64,000 nucleotides of DNA from Sympetrum striolatum (Eukaryota > Arthropoda > Insecta > Odonata > Libellulidae). A model generated the notes under the pieces. It was not told the DNA's origin and made no database searches. It saw only the letters and a list, made by a program, of their open reading frames with translations. Of the stretch, positions 1 to 12,615 are shown piece by piece. The position numbers and the translations under genes were made by a program. Position 1 is the stretch's first letter. Each line of letters starts with the position of its first letter. The stretch is taken from NCBI GenBank assembly GCA_947579665.1, contig OX388350.1, positions 33,389,393 through 33,453,392 on the forward strand, in the 5' to 3' direction.

Positions 1-3000
1 AAGTGTTCCGCGGAGAACAAAAGGTCTGGAAGCACGGAACTAGGCTATTGTTTTGTCAGCAAATTTTCTCCATGCATAATATATTGCATCGATGTTCAGC
101 TTGCATGGGGGAATGGGATGAGGTCATGGGATTAGGAAGGGGTGTCTGCGATGGAGGGGCTAATCTCCGTCACACCCACATACGCGCAGAAGGGAGAGTG
201 TTTGGCCAGTATGCGTGCTCCCAGACGATGACGTAGCAGCAGCTCTTTTGGGCGTGGGAGGGGGAAGAGAAGGTAGGCCAAACCTCCTCCGCCAGACGGA
301 GCTTAGATAAGCTCCTATGCGACAGGTATTATGCCTCCCTCTTCCCTATGGAAGAGGTCTTCCCCTGTCTGCAAGGCAGCTGCATTGGCTGCCCTAGAAT
401 GCGAAATTTTTCGGTCAGAGGATCTCCGAGTTTTTTTTTCGTCTCGGCCTTAATTTAAAACTAGCCCTATCCAACCCAGATTGGAGTGCAACTTGGGGAG
501 AATTCGGAGAGCAGAGCATCAACTCTCGAGGAGAAGTTGGTGTTTCGTGTGCAATATAGACGTAGGATTACTCGGAAATTTTGACCAACGCAAATATTTA
601 AACACAACATTTTATTTCTTTTATTTTATTCCTCCCAAAAAGGCTACGAGACGTATATTTTATTGTACGTTGGAACTGCCTTCTAAATTAAAAGATAAAA
701 ATTTAGAGCTCACACCGTAGGTTTTAAAATTTCGATTTTTCATCATAAGTCTGCAAGTTTCAACATCGCTGTCTGGAAGTTCAGGATCTAGAACATTTTG
801 TAAGTTATAATCGAATTTTAGCATTTTTTTGGTGAGATTAAGCCCTCTCGTGTCTCTTCTCCATCCAGTATCGAATAGCGTGTAAATATATATTACGATA
901 TTAATTAAAATATGAAAGTGGTTTTCCAAAAAGAATTTTCATAACTTTAATTTGAGTAACATCCACACATAAGTGGGGAAAATCTAAAACAGCATGGTAA
1001 AATGAGAATCTCATTTCAGGATGGTTAATATAAAACAAATTGATAATGATATTGCAATTTCGTGCATACAACAGAGACGAGGAAAAAGAAAATAAGCAGT
1101 ACAGTGGTCGTGGAATTAACTGTCAATTGCAGTTGTTACCTTAAAATGTATGCACGGCATTAATTTATGAAATTACAGTAGTACGCTAGGTATTACATTT
1201 AATTATTCCGAATTAATTTCTAAGTGCTATAAATAAACAAGATAAATAGAAACTTTCGTATTACAATGCAAGTTTAATTCGGTGATTACAAGGTGGTGAG
1301 ATTGAGGAAATGGCAAATCGAAACTGTGATTCAGATTATCGGTATTAATTAAATGAGGATAATGTGTTGGTATGTGATATTTCCCGACTATAAAGGGTTT
1401 ATTCTAAGTGCACTCTTTCCTAGTAATAATTCCATGATATATTTTAAAGCCTAGCTTAACTCGAGATTATTTTTCGTAATAATTATTTCATTGGCTGGTC
1501 TAGAGTGTGGGATCCGTCCCGGATTTTCACGTTTTCCCCGTTCGACGTCTGTTTTTCCTCCGAGCAGCTTTTCCTCGTCCTTTTCCGCTGCGAATATTTC
1601 GTGGAAAGGACGTCACGAAGATCGTTTCACGTCCGGATGTGAATCCGTCTGAGACGTTGTCTCATAAGAGCGGCGTTGCTCTTATTATTTCGGTCGCGAT
1701 CGTGATTCTTCCGTTAGCGAAGGCTTATTTGAGCAGACGATCGCTTTTTGCAGCAGGAGATGCGGAGAAACATATTTCCCTTTCTTTTTCATCCGACCGT
1801 ATACCCGCGCGGTAAACGCTTATGTTCAAATGACGGACATGTAAAGTAGAATTTATATTTTTTCTTTTAAGTAAAGGAGTTAACGTTCTTAGTGAATTGT
1901 CACATCTCAATCAATATTATAGTATTTACTGACATAATCCAATGAAAAATAATGAATTTTATTTTAAATACTTATTGAAAATGAATTACTGCATAATTTA
2001 GTGAAATCAATATAGTTTATCATTATTTGTTTATTGTAGTCTTCAACGATTTTAGGACCTTACCGGCGTATTACGCTTATTAATAAATATTTTAGGACTC
2101 AAAAGTTTGTGAAGTCTAAACAATTTTATGAAATTTATATCAATTATTACGATTACTTTAATTTAATTTCTTATGTTTTAAAATTACTAATTATTAAATT
2201 TAAATATGTGGTTGAAGATTGTAAGAATTTAGGATTTTTCATTGCTTAACGTAGCTCTGAGCCAAATTAAACTTTTTATTCATACACCTTGTTATCTTTG
2301 AATTATAAAGAATTTATCACTATGTATTTAATGGTAATTTTTATCATATTAATGTATCTCCTCTTATTTTTGTTCTTGCCATATTTTCAAGCTAACAAAT
2401 TTATATTACCCATGCATTATTTAGGCAATTTATAATTTTAATTTAATTTTAATTACTTCCATACTTTTTATTTGTTTATCGAATCAGTGTTTCTCATAAC
2501 TGATATGTATAGTAATAATATTTTTTTCACTATCAAATTATTTTCATCATCGTTCAATATCTTGTTTAAAAGTAAGTAAATATATATATACGATTTCGTT
2601 TTAAGGTTTTCACAAAATGGCTTGTTAGTCCCCTTTTGCAAGCCGCGTGTAGTTTCCCTGTAGTTAAAATACGCAATGACTAACCGACTCCCTCTCTTTT
2701 ATCTCACAGCAAAGGAATCCGCCAGGGAAATGCATTTGTTTTAACGGCGGATCCGCGTTATTTTTTCACCCCTCTCCGGGAGAAAACGCGTGGGAATTTT
2801 TATTTTGAGAACGGATCTGGCGCGGAATCGAAAATATATCGGGAGTAAACATAAAGTCGCTTTAAAGAGCGTTCTTCTCATGAACCAGCGTTTTATAGAC
2901 TTTCTACTCGGAGGAATAAATGGCGATGTCTCTGTTTCCACGTGTACAAGCAATACAATTTGAGGAAATTCATGTATTTATTGGGAAAACAATAGCAGGT

Positions 3001-6000
3001 AAATAAATAAGAAGAAACATTTTATAATCTCTACAACTTATTATTCGAACCGAATTATTTGTACAAATTACAATGTGCATCTTCTTATTTCATTATGTCT
3101 TTCTACGAAGTAGGGCCAGAAATGATCGATTATAAATAACACGTAAATTCTCGTTGGAGCTTATTATGCTCACAGTATGAGAAGTCAAATTGCTGATTTT
3201 TATTTTTAATGGCATAGAAAAGGAAAGACAGATAAGACTATCAATGGTTACGATATGCTTATTTCTAACTATGCGAAGTAAGTATAAGCAAGAATTATAT
3301 GTCACCGAACAATTGTTGGAATGTGATTATAGCATTAGTTTATACTCAGACATAACGAAGTACGGAGCAATGCATAGGGTTATACCATACTTTTCGTGTT
3401 ATACCATTTCCACTGTATAACTATAAGTGGAAATACACGGCTTAAATCTCTTTATGACTATTTTCTCTTCCTTGGACGCTATCTTCTCTATCGTTTTTTC
3501 TTCGCAGGGTACTAAGATTTCTCAGAGTGTCGTCTGCAAATATATATCTATGCATATTTCAAAACGACACTCGCAGACACAAGTGTTTATTTATATCATC
3601 ATCGCTTCCCACTGCACTTTGCTCGTCTGATATACTCTTATCTCTGTGTACACGTCTGAGATATTTTTCGGAATCAATAGATCTTCTGGGAGACCACGAT
3701 GATTTTTCACGCGATAAAGTATGATTTTATTTTTGTGAATGATGTTTCAACATACGATCAATAACTATTCCATTGATTAAGTTGTTAAATATCAGTGAAA
3801 TTTCTAGTGAAGTAATTTGTTAAATTTTCCTGCTTCATTCTGACTTTTTTCTTCGTGATTGTGTGAATAAAAGCGTTAGCATTTAATGAACACTTCGGTT
3901 ATAAATATATAGAGTTCTCCGATTGAATTAATGGCTTTCATGAATGACGTTATCTATAAATACAACATCTTAGAAAGTCGGCATGCATTTCTAATCTTTA
4001 GGCGGGGTAGTATTCTTTTGCTCTGCTATATTCTCCTATCGGTTTACTCACTGTAAATATTGCTATTTCCTAAGCTCTTCTACTTTGAATAATACAAAGA
4101 ATTTTAGGGCATATCACAAAAGGTTTAACTTGTAGTAAACACTTCCCAGATATTTCATTTACAAATTCGTGATTCATGTAAAACGTTCACCCATTCCATT
4201 GACTATCACTACTTCAATGGATTCTTACCATGAAATATATTTAGGTTTATGAATACATTTCAATGAACGTGCCTTATAAGGTATTTCACAAATATGAAAT
4301 CCGAGAGATGGATAGAAAGGGGTGCCTGAGCTAACTTCCGTGTAGCTAATATTGTGTGGCCCAGTAACTGCTTTACACCTTAATATTTCATATAATTCTT
4401 TTCTATGACTTCATAATAGAATTTGAAAGAAGCAAATTTTGGTTTGAACCTATTCTTAAATATAAAACTCTTCACACCTTTATTTTCTATCTCTGATGTC
4501 GGGGTTCATCTGATGATATTGAATAGTATTTATTCCGTAAATAATTTCGCGATATTATCGCAGTGTTGAATACCACCTGCTCTTAGGTTGATGTTTATTC
4601 GCCTTCCAAACAACCATCGTGTCCGCAATCTCTCAAGTCGCTTCTTCTATTAATGGATCGATCATAATTTTTCAGTTGTATCATCCATTTAGCGATGGGG
4701 CAAAAACAAGGGGTGAACGAGATACGGAGACGGAGTACGGGAGAAAAAAATCTCGTATCGATCTCGTCATGATTCGATTATTCTGTTTTTCGCGAAAAAA
4801 TCGTTTTATCGAGGGGTGGGGGATGAGGTGTCGGACAGATGGACTTGTTTACAGCGTGTCGCAACAAATTTCCCGTGAAATGCGACGATAAAGAAGTGTC
4901 GGCGAAGAGGGAAAACAATGAAAGAAATGGAGAAAGCGATTCATAGGGAAGGAATAAACGCCTTCAGGGAATGAGCGGGATCGATTTTAATCGCTTTAAA
5001 TCTCTCGCTTCGTGGAAGATCGATTGTATCGATCCTCGTTCTCCTTTGCTTTTTATTCAATGTATCGACGAAATGAGTTGGCGACAAAAAATATGATGCG
5101 ATGGCAAAAATGCCGTAGTTTCGCTCAATGACTGAGATAAGTAGAAGTGGAAATTTCTTTCTGGTCTTAAAGAGATGACGCGATGCATGGGTAAAATCTA
5201 TCGAACTGATGCGGTATATCGATTCTTTAAAACATATATATAATCTCTCTAATTGCGTTAAGCGTTGGTTGATTTTGTTTAACCTGATTTCTCACTATGG
5301 ATCTCTTATAAAAATTGTTTAAGGTATATGAAATTTAGCAATTTTTGCCAACCTTTCAGACTTTAATACCTAGAAATCGGTATTTATGGATTAAATATAT
5401 TCACTGGATAATTATTACAATAGATCAATTATGATATCGATTCTTCGGTGTGACTCAATTTACTTCGCCTTCTGTTGTTTCCATTTGAGGACTAATTAAT
5501 TTTCATTATTCCAACATAATTTTTTTATAATAAACTAGATTATTTTCATGATTTGGTAAATACTTTAAATTATTAATGACAGCTCCCTTAGTTTCAATTT
5601 CAATATTTAAAATGTGGTGAGCCCGCGTGTTTTATAAGGAATGATTTGAGGAAATTTTAAGTAGTATTAAGGACATTTATATGGTCTAATTCAGCTTCGT
5701 GGAATTTCACAGCACACATTTTAAGAAAATACAATTACAAATATTAAGCATAGATTTTTAGATGAAGATGTCGGCTCGTATAAGAAACTGGCTGTGGTAA
5801 AAATTGAATATGAAAATTACTACGTTTGCGTTCTTAAGACATGCGAATCGTATCAGTATTTGAATGCATAGCTAAGCCTTTCAGTAAGGCTAGAGCATTT
5901 GACTAAGTCTTCTCCTTCAATAGTTTAACGAAACAATTTATCCTTCAAACATACGATCCAGCAGTCTTTTCTCAGAAATTGGTATATAAATATAGTTTAT

Positions 6001-6589
6001 TGGTAACATTCGGAAGAATAAGATGCGAACATTAATCGAGTCGCGCTGATTCATATCAGCATCATCCGCAGTGGAAATACCTCAACATTCTCGTCCTTTT
6101 TAACATAATGGCCATGTTTGTAGGAGAATGAGGCCCAAAAAAAGCTCACGAAATGCGAGCAAAAGTCGCAAGAATTATAACTGTCGCATATCAGTGGCGC
6201 CACGATAAACATGTCACATGAACCACAAACAAATTCGAGTTATTTGGCACGAGTTTTAAACATCGAGCTTTTTCATTTTCCGGTTTTCGGATGCTCCGGA
6301 CACTGAGTTGCCGGATACAGGTTCCCATATTGTAAGCGTTACAGCCTTTTCTTTGGTCGTTATCTAGTCTCTTCCGCTGATCTTCCATCTTTCGCATTCT
6401 TTGACACTCTTTCCTATGGAAACATTAGTCTATCTCACTTCTTTGCCTTAGTCTTCACTCAATACTTTCACTGAATTCTGCGTATTTTTCTCCATCCATC
6501 ATACCCTACACTCGTCGTAAAGAAATAGGGCTTACAAGGAATGTATTTATTGGACTGCTTCATGAGACTAACAGCTTTTTAGCTCAGGG
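1..6589. other. Gene-poor stretch
   Basis: Mostly AT-rich. GC-richer patches lie at 120-430, 1500-1810, 2730-2950 and 4620-5060. The last has many TCGAT motifs, including GATCGATT and TATCGATCC. The 102-codon frame at 1507-1815 starts with GTG and has no recognisable domain. I see no splice-supported exon, RNA gene or bounded mobile element. Confidence 0.6.
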
Positions 6590-7150
6590 GAAGCAATTTG
6601 GTAGCTTCTAAAAGTGTCATAAGGATAAATAGTATTCAGTTCTTGAATTGTTTTGGAGGATTAATGAAAATTGCTTTTACGACATTTTTAACTTCGCTTA
6701 TGTCTTGGGGAAAGCTTGCTCTAGGTTATTCGGAGTGGAAAATATTTACTAAAACTATGGGCAGCTCCTATATTACTCGTTGCACATGGACACACTCGGC
6801 TATTAAGAGCTGGCTTATTCCTGATAATGGGAGTTATTGCTTGTTAACGAGTTGTTTCAGTTTACAACAAAGTCAACTGAAGCAATTTTTTCTGCCTCTG
6901 ATTTGAAAAGAAAATGCATTACGTTCCTGAATTGTTTTTGTGGAGTAGCGAAAATTGCTTTTAAGATAGTTAGAGGGAATTTGGAATTGAAATTATGTAG
7001 CACAACTATGGGCAACTCTCAAATCCTTCGTTTTTTTGTTATTTAAGATTTAGTCTTCCCACAATTGATAGGTAGTTGGTTTATCCGTGAAAATGGGAGT
7101 TATTGCATGTTTACGAGCTCTATCAGTTTATAACGAAGTCAACCGCTGTA
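6590..7150 (+). repeat. Diverged tandem duplication, unit about 289 bp
   Basis: Two units start with GAAGCAATTT, at 6590 and 6879. Matching blocks follow in the same order: TTGAATTGTTTT near 6643 and 6928, GAAAATTGCTTTTA near 6665 and 6951, ACTATGGGCA at 6754 and 7005, AATGGGAGTTATTGC near 6826 and 7092, and AACGAAGTCAAC-type ends. Copy two carries deletions. Frames in both copies give similar short peptides, but this follows from the DNA similarity and is not proof of coding. Confidence 0.6.
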
Positions 7151-7723
7151 AGAATTCCTCTCTACAAAAGCATTCCTTCCCTTATGTTTTTTCTCTGTCC
7201 TTATATTTATGTCCATATATTTCAATCTCTTACGGAGATCAAAGAGTTTCTTTATTCCTCACTCTCATACTAACATATATTTTCTTATAATTAAGAGACA
7301 ATTGTTATCCAATCATGCTATTTCATAGACGTGCCTTTCTTAGTCTACGTCCACCTTCTCCAACAATTCGAAAATTGTTTGGCTCTTTATATAATAATGA
7401 ATTCTAACTAGGGCTGCCTGTATAAACTTGCCAAGTTGTTTTTTTTATAATTTCCTTCTACAACGATCTTAAACTATAATATAAATGCTTATTTCTCTGC
7501 GGTTAACTGTTAAGATGTCATTAAATTAACTGTGAAGTTATTTAAAAAAAAGATTTATTTGATATGTGTTCTTTATAATTTGTAATTTATTTGCAAAATC
7601 ATCAAGGAGATTGCGAAATTCTTCTGGAAATGCCAATAATTCTCGTTTAACATAAACACTTATTCAACTCTAAGTACATTTTGCCTTTCGTAGGAACTTA
7701 ATCCAGTAGTAGCACTAGTTAGG
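7151..7723. other. Unremarkable AT-rich stretch
   Basis: I see no gene or repeat here apart from homopolymer runs. It separates the duplicated region at 6590-7150 from the SINE at 7724. Confidence 0.6.
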
Positions 7724-7830
7724 TGCTGACAGGACGGGACTCGAACCCAAGTCTTTCGCTTGCCGGACGACTGCTCTTGCTTATTCTTTCACTCAATTGC
7801 TCTAGCCAATTATCTTGGTCCTGCCAGACT
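7724..7830 (-). repeat. tRNA-derived SINE copy
   Basis: On the minus strand the unit starts GTCTGGCAGGACCA. It carries an A-box-like TTGGCTAGAGCAATTGAG and a strong B box, GGGTTCGAGTCCC (near 7737-7749 on the + strand), about 60 bases apart. That is the internal promoter layout of tRNA genes and SINEs. No clover-leaf with a paired acceptor stem forms. A short piece at 14441-14465 resembles its first bases. Confidence 0.55.
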
Positions 7831-8599
7831 TTTTTCGCTCCCGTTTTACCTCGGGACTTAATCTAACAGTCCGTTTGTCTCTGCCCTCTGAGAACCCTCC
7901 GTACTTTCCCCGCGTAATTTGTTTTTCGCACGCTTTATTTTTGAAAATAGAGCACGCCGATTGATTGGTTGCCCAAACGAGGCGAGCGCGCGAAAATTCG
8001 ACGTGCGCTGTCTGTTAACGCGGATCCGGAGCGCTTTCATTTGCGGCTGCAATTTTGAGGTGCGGAGTCATGCGGCACTGGAAAAAAGCGTGACTGAGCC
8101 AGACAGGGAGGAGAGATAATCTCACGAGCACACAAGGCTTTTCTTAGAAACGCGTCTGTCGAGATAAATGTGGAGTAACTGACCACCTCGAAGGCGTATC
8201 TTCGGTGCTTACGTGCCCGTGGGGTAGCAGACCAATCAAGCGATTTAGCATCACTTATCGGCCGATTAATGCTTTGTGCGGTTCTGACGCGACTAATTGT
8301 AAGCCCCGCTTTCCTACGCTCCTGGTTGCTCAATTACTCCCTCTGTCTTCTGTCTGTCTTTCCCTGCTTTTTAGGTTTTGATTTTGCTCAATAAAATCGG
8401 ACTTTTATCTTCAATGGATCCTTTAAAGCAATTCGCATTTTCTTTGCTGTTTAAAAACTATAATTTTTCTTCCAAAGCAATTTTTATTTTACTGATATTC
8501 AGACTATGGTCTGTTATTCCGTATGGTAGATTTTTTTCTGACTTCGGCCTCTTTGCTTTTTAAACATCGAACTTAATTATAAAAATTTGTTTGTATTGG
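7831..8599. other. CpG-rich island without a recognisable gene
   Basis: The 7850-8340 part is CpG-rich, with ATTGATTGG near 7959 and ACCAATCAAG near 8231, which are CCAAT-box-like in both orientations. Short frames on both strands are unrecognised. 8341-8599 is T-rich. Confidence 0.4.
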
Positions 8600-8760
8600 A
8601 AAAACGGACTTGAAAAAAGTCTGGCTGGGCCGGGAATCGAACCCGGGAACTTCACCTACCCGGGAGGCTGCCTTAACCACTAGGCTACCGATACAGTACC
8701 TTTAACTAGCCGTTTTGGGAAGTTTGTGTGCAAGGGCATTTTTTTTTCAAGTCCGTTTTT
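8600..8760 (-). mobile_element. 161-bp tRNA-like unit bounded by 19-bp perfect inverted repeats
   Basis: AAAAACGGACTTGAAAAAA (8600-8618) is exactly inverted at 8742-8760. Between them, on the minus strand, lies a tRNA-like sequence with an A box (TAGCCTAGTGGTTAAGGC) and a perfect B box with T stem (CCGGGTTCGATTCCCGG). Between these is a possible anticodon arm with loop CCCGGGT. The acceptor stem does not pair, so it is not a functional tRNA. tRNA-derived SINEs normally lack terminal inverted repeats, so this may be a SINE head captured by a small DNA transposon or a SINE family with a foldback structure. I see no clear target duplication. Confidence 0.6.
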
Positions 8761-11700
8761 CGTTGGAATTTTTCCTGGGTGCACGCCCTAACGGGCAATT
8801 TTCCCTTTACCCTTTCCTTTGATTGTATTCTTTTGAAAGTTTGATGCGTTAATTATATCCAAAGAGACAACATTTTATGGGTAAAATTTATGGAATTTAA
8901 AACACAGTAATTGCGGTTAATTGTATCCGAAGAGATAATCTTGGATTGCTAAAATCTTGAATTGCTCATGGATTTATGTTGAAATAGCAGTGGCTCTGAA
9001 TAAGATTTTCAAAAAATATAATTCTACGGTTCATGTTATGAAACGGAGTACGCATTAGTTAAGCTGAATTTCTTGCATTTTTTAATCGAATGTTTTTGTT
9101 ATTTAATGTCGTAATGAGTCATTTAAATGTCGATTACACTAAACAGTGGCAAGAATCTTTTATGCAGTCCTTATTTAGCTTCATAAAGACCTGTGTAAGT
9201 TTGTAGGTGTGTACTTGGATTGTATCAGTGATTTTGAGGATTGAATCAGCATTCATGGTAAGGAAAGTTTCTCAAATGACGAAAGAAACCACGTATTTTC
9301 TCATGTAAGAGAATTGCTTCCATTCGTATCTAAATATTATTCAACTCATTACGTAACGAGGAGTCCCTGTCAACAACACTGTAATAGAAACTAAGTTCCC
9401 CTTCGTCGACATATTTATTAATTGCAAGGTACTTCAATCCATGCGTATCCACGCCAAAGTTACTTCAAAGCGCAAGAGGCAGTCCCTTCATTTCCGTCCT
9501 AATCAAATCGTTTTTCGGTCTGTTTTTCATTCCCCATAGGAGACCCGCTGACACGGCCAATTCTTTCTCCGCCGGCATCTCAAGGCATTAAAAGCGACGC
9601 TAAGCGAAAGCCGTTAAAAAGAGATTTTCGCCTCGAATTTTCTCTTTATTTAATTCGCTCTTGTATCCCTACCTCTTCTCTTCGTAAATATTTGGGCAAG
9701 TGCCAAAGCGTAAACTGGCTCCAAAGGGCTCATTCAGCATATTTTCTTTACACCGATTCGAGTATTGCCGGGCGAAAAAAGAGAAACGCCGTTTCTTCGG
9801 AATGTTTTGTTTAATCCAGGCTCTTTCTTCATCCGGACGAGGTATAAAGTGTCCGGGATGGGATTCTCTCCTCGATTAAGTCTACGGGAAATTGGCGTCA
9901 ATTTATCTTGGAAAGCAATAAAGGGCCCCGGGCCATCCTTCGGAATGGGATAGCGTTAAAGAGTCCGCATTGGGAACAGTAGGTCGTTGGTTCGAAGGTA
10001 ACTCAGGCATCATTAATCTTCTCCTTGAGTTTCGATAGTCTGGCCCCGAAATTTTTGACAGGCGTCAGAGGAGAGCGGGAGGTTATATCACCATCTTGGT
10101 CCTCTATTATGATGGGAAATCAAAATGCAAAGTAGCCTAGAGAATTTGAGGACTATATTCCCTGTCTGGGAATGTTGTAGGACTGTGAGGTCTGTGTTAC
10201 TGAACTGGCAATTTATTTTGCTCTTTGTCCAAAATATTTTCCCTTGAAATCGTGCTCCTAGGGATTTTCCAGATAAGATTTTGAGTGATCCGGGTTTTAG
10301 TATGCCTGATTTTAAAGTTAAAGAAGTGATTCGAACAAAAGTAAGTTCTCTACTGTCTAGTTTACTACATAACAAGTTTCTTTTTTCGTGTAAAATGTCA
10401 GCTGCGTCGTCAAAATTTATTTGAATTTAAATAAAATAGTAGTTAAGAGTAATAATCAGCTTCTTGCCTAAGAGGTACTTTATTATAAATTGTCTGATCA
10501 TGGTTGTTATCAGTTTAACTCTTTTCAACCTGGAGAATCTACATGCCTGGGATTAATAAGGGTGATTTTACTTTTCTGTTGTTTCCATCGTAATATTTCT
10601 CTGTCCATATTTCTCCTATAAAAGTGATTACCAATATTCCTTTTGCTATGACTAAGTAGCTGTGCTGCAAATCAAGGGAGCGTATGAAATACTAAAGGAT
10701 ATATGTTTTAAAGATAAAATTCTATAAGTACGCAGAATTAAGATAGGAAAATTCTTTCATCTTGGAACTCTTCAATTCGTTATATAATCCATCAGTCGAT
10801 GTATAGCTTTGTAGCCAAACAGGATCTTCACCTTTTCCAGTTACGTAAATCTGATAATAATCCCATGATAAAAACAGTTACGAGAAACTTAAGTGTCTCA
10901 ATTTTATCACACAATTCTATTCTATCGCTTATTGGAAGAGTTGCAGTAGAAAATGAACCGACTGAAGCGCTGAAAAAACTGCTTGCTTGGGGTGCCAAAA
11001 TACCTTAGCCGTTATCGATCATTCTATCTTTATTATCGGTGAATAGAGTCTATGTCTATCAGAACGCTACCAGACGAACCGTTCTAATATCAATCACTTT
11101 CACGTAACGTAGGTCTTAAGTCGATTTCTTTCCGTACTTAAGTGGAGACAAAGCGACAAGAAGTTGCATCAGGTGAAGATTAAGGAGAAAGCTTAGTGGG
11201 TCATGACTCTGAAATCCGATTTAAAATATCGGCCACGCATTTTAAAGCAGTTTCATGAATCTACGGTTTCATAGTCGGCTCTCCTCATAGGACGGCGGTG
11301 GAACGAGGCTGCATGCAAATGAGTGCTGGAACTTCCTTTCTCGACCTTTGAGGAATTAAACTTTCATGCAAAAGTAACTCGTGTTCGCTCGTACTTTACT
11401 AAGAAGATGCATTAGAATGTCGCATCTCTAAGTTTTATGCGGTGGCACGAGGGACCACTTCTAAAATAGATCATCGTCGTAAATACTTTTTAGTTAGATT
11501 GTTCTTCTGTCGTTGCTTTTATGTCCCGATGACGTATCTTTTAAATAGTAAGACGGCCCTCAAACATATTCTTTATCTGTCGATTTGTCAGATTTATACT
11601 CTTATATTAAAGCTAAAATATTTTTTTCAAAGTAAAAAATGGTATAAAAATGAGGAAGTGTTCCCGTCAGTGAGTATTATTCTCATAGGTGCTATTAACT

Positions 11701-12524
11701 GTGATATAACCTTGGTCAAGTTGCTGAGATAGCTATTGAGGCTTAATTCTATTGACACATTTTACTTTAGAAATATAACTTCAATAGATTATGGTATAAT
11801 TCATATGCCTTCCCACACAGCAGTCAAATAGTTATATAAACTATCTCGATAAAATTAAAGTCATTAATATTTAAAGTAATTTTCCATCATTTATACGTAC
11901 AGTTTTATCGTCCACCTTCGAAAATAAATTTATGACACTTACACTGACAAGGTATTCTTACTTTAGTTCTTCTTATGGTTATTTTTCTTCAAAAAATTTC
12001 AATATAATACTCGCATCGACGTTCAGTCAATACTGTATTTAATATTTATAATGAATATTTCTGATGTGCTAAAATAGGTTTTACGAAAGGTTTATTTTAG
12101 CTTTCGATGCATTGAGATTTCTGTGTATTTGGCTCTTAGTGGCATGAAATTTGCCCATTCCCGGATTGTACGTACGTCGATGAATTGAGTCCATGATTAT
12201 CAATTTGCGAATGAGGGATATTACTATCGGTGGTAGCAATTTAAAGTTCATAGAAATATGTACCCTTTTGGCTATTCCTGGCTAGTAGAGTAGGTTAACT
12301 TCCAACTATATTAGTTTTCCCATCACTTTATTCATTTTAATTCCAGCCTTCCTTTGTTAGGATATTTTTCGGGGCTGTCGTTAGGCGGGATGTTTTAGAC
12401 TTCCAAATCCTCTTGTGCTCACTTTCCCGCTGTCGATGAAAGGAACAAAAAAGCATCGCCGCCAAAATAAGACCAATCCGCAATCCCCGCTTGCACTTGT
12501 TACATTCTTCTTGTTTACGAAGAA
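8761..12524. other. Gene-poor stretch
   Basis: AT-rich apart from a GC-richer patch at 9480-9960. That patch includes the hairpin CCGGAC/GTCCGG at about 9834-9859 around GGTATAAAG. A lone B-box-like GGTTCGAAGG near 9989 has no matching A box. The 95-codon minus frame at 10088-10375 and the 96-codon + frame at 11442-11732 are unrecognised. Confidence 0.5.
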
Positions 12525-12615
12525 GTCGACCTCGGGCTTGAAGCGCTGTGGGTAGCGTTTCAAATCCTTTCGACCAAGGAGGTCGTGAGTTCAAATCCTG
12601 TCTGGGACGTTTTTC
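12525..12615 (+). repeat. tRNA-like or SINE-like fragment
   Basis: The + strand has a B-box-like GAGTTCAAATCCTGTC and, upstream, an anticodon-arm-like CCTTTCGACCAAGGAGG, with a weak A-box-like GTGGGTAGCG near 12548. The overlapping minus frame reads RQDLNSRPPWSKG, an ending often seen when antisense tRNA or SINE sequence is translated. The acceptor stem does not pair, so it is not an intact tRNA. Confidence 0.45.

Noticed and set aside
8619..8696. Functional tRNA gene
   Set aside because: A and B boxes are good, but the acceptor stem does not pair and the unit is bounded by inverted repeats.
9985..10010. B-box-like GGTTCGAAGG
   Set aside because: It has no A box at the right distance and a mismatched B-box end.
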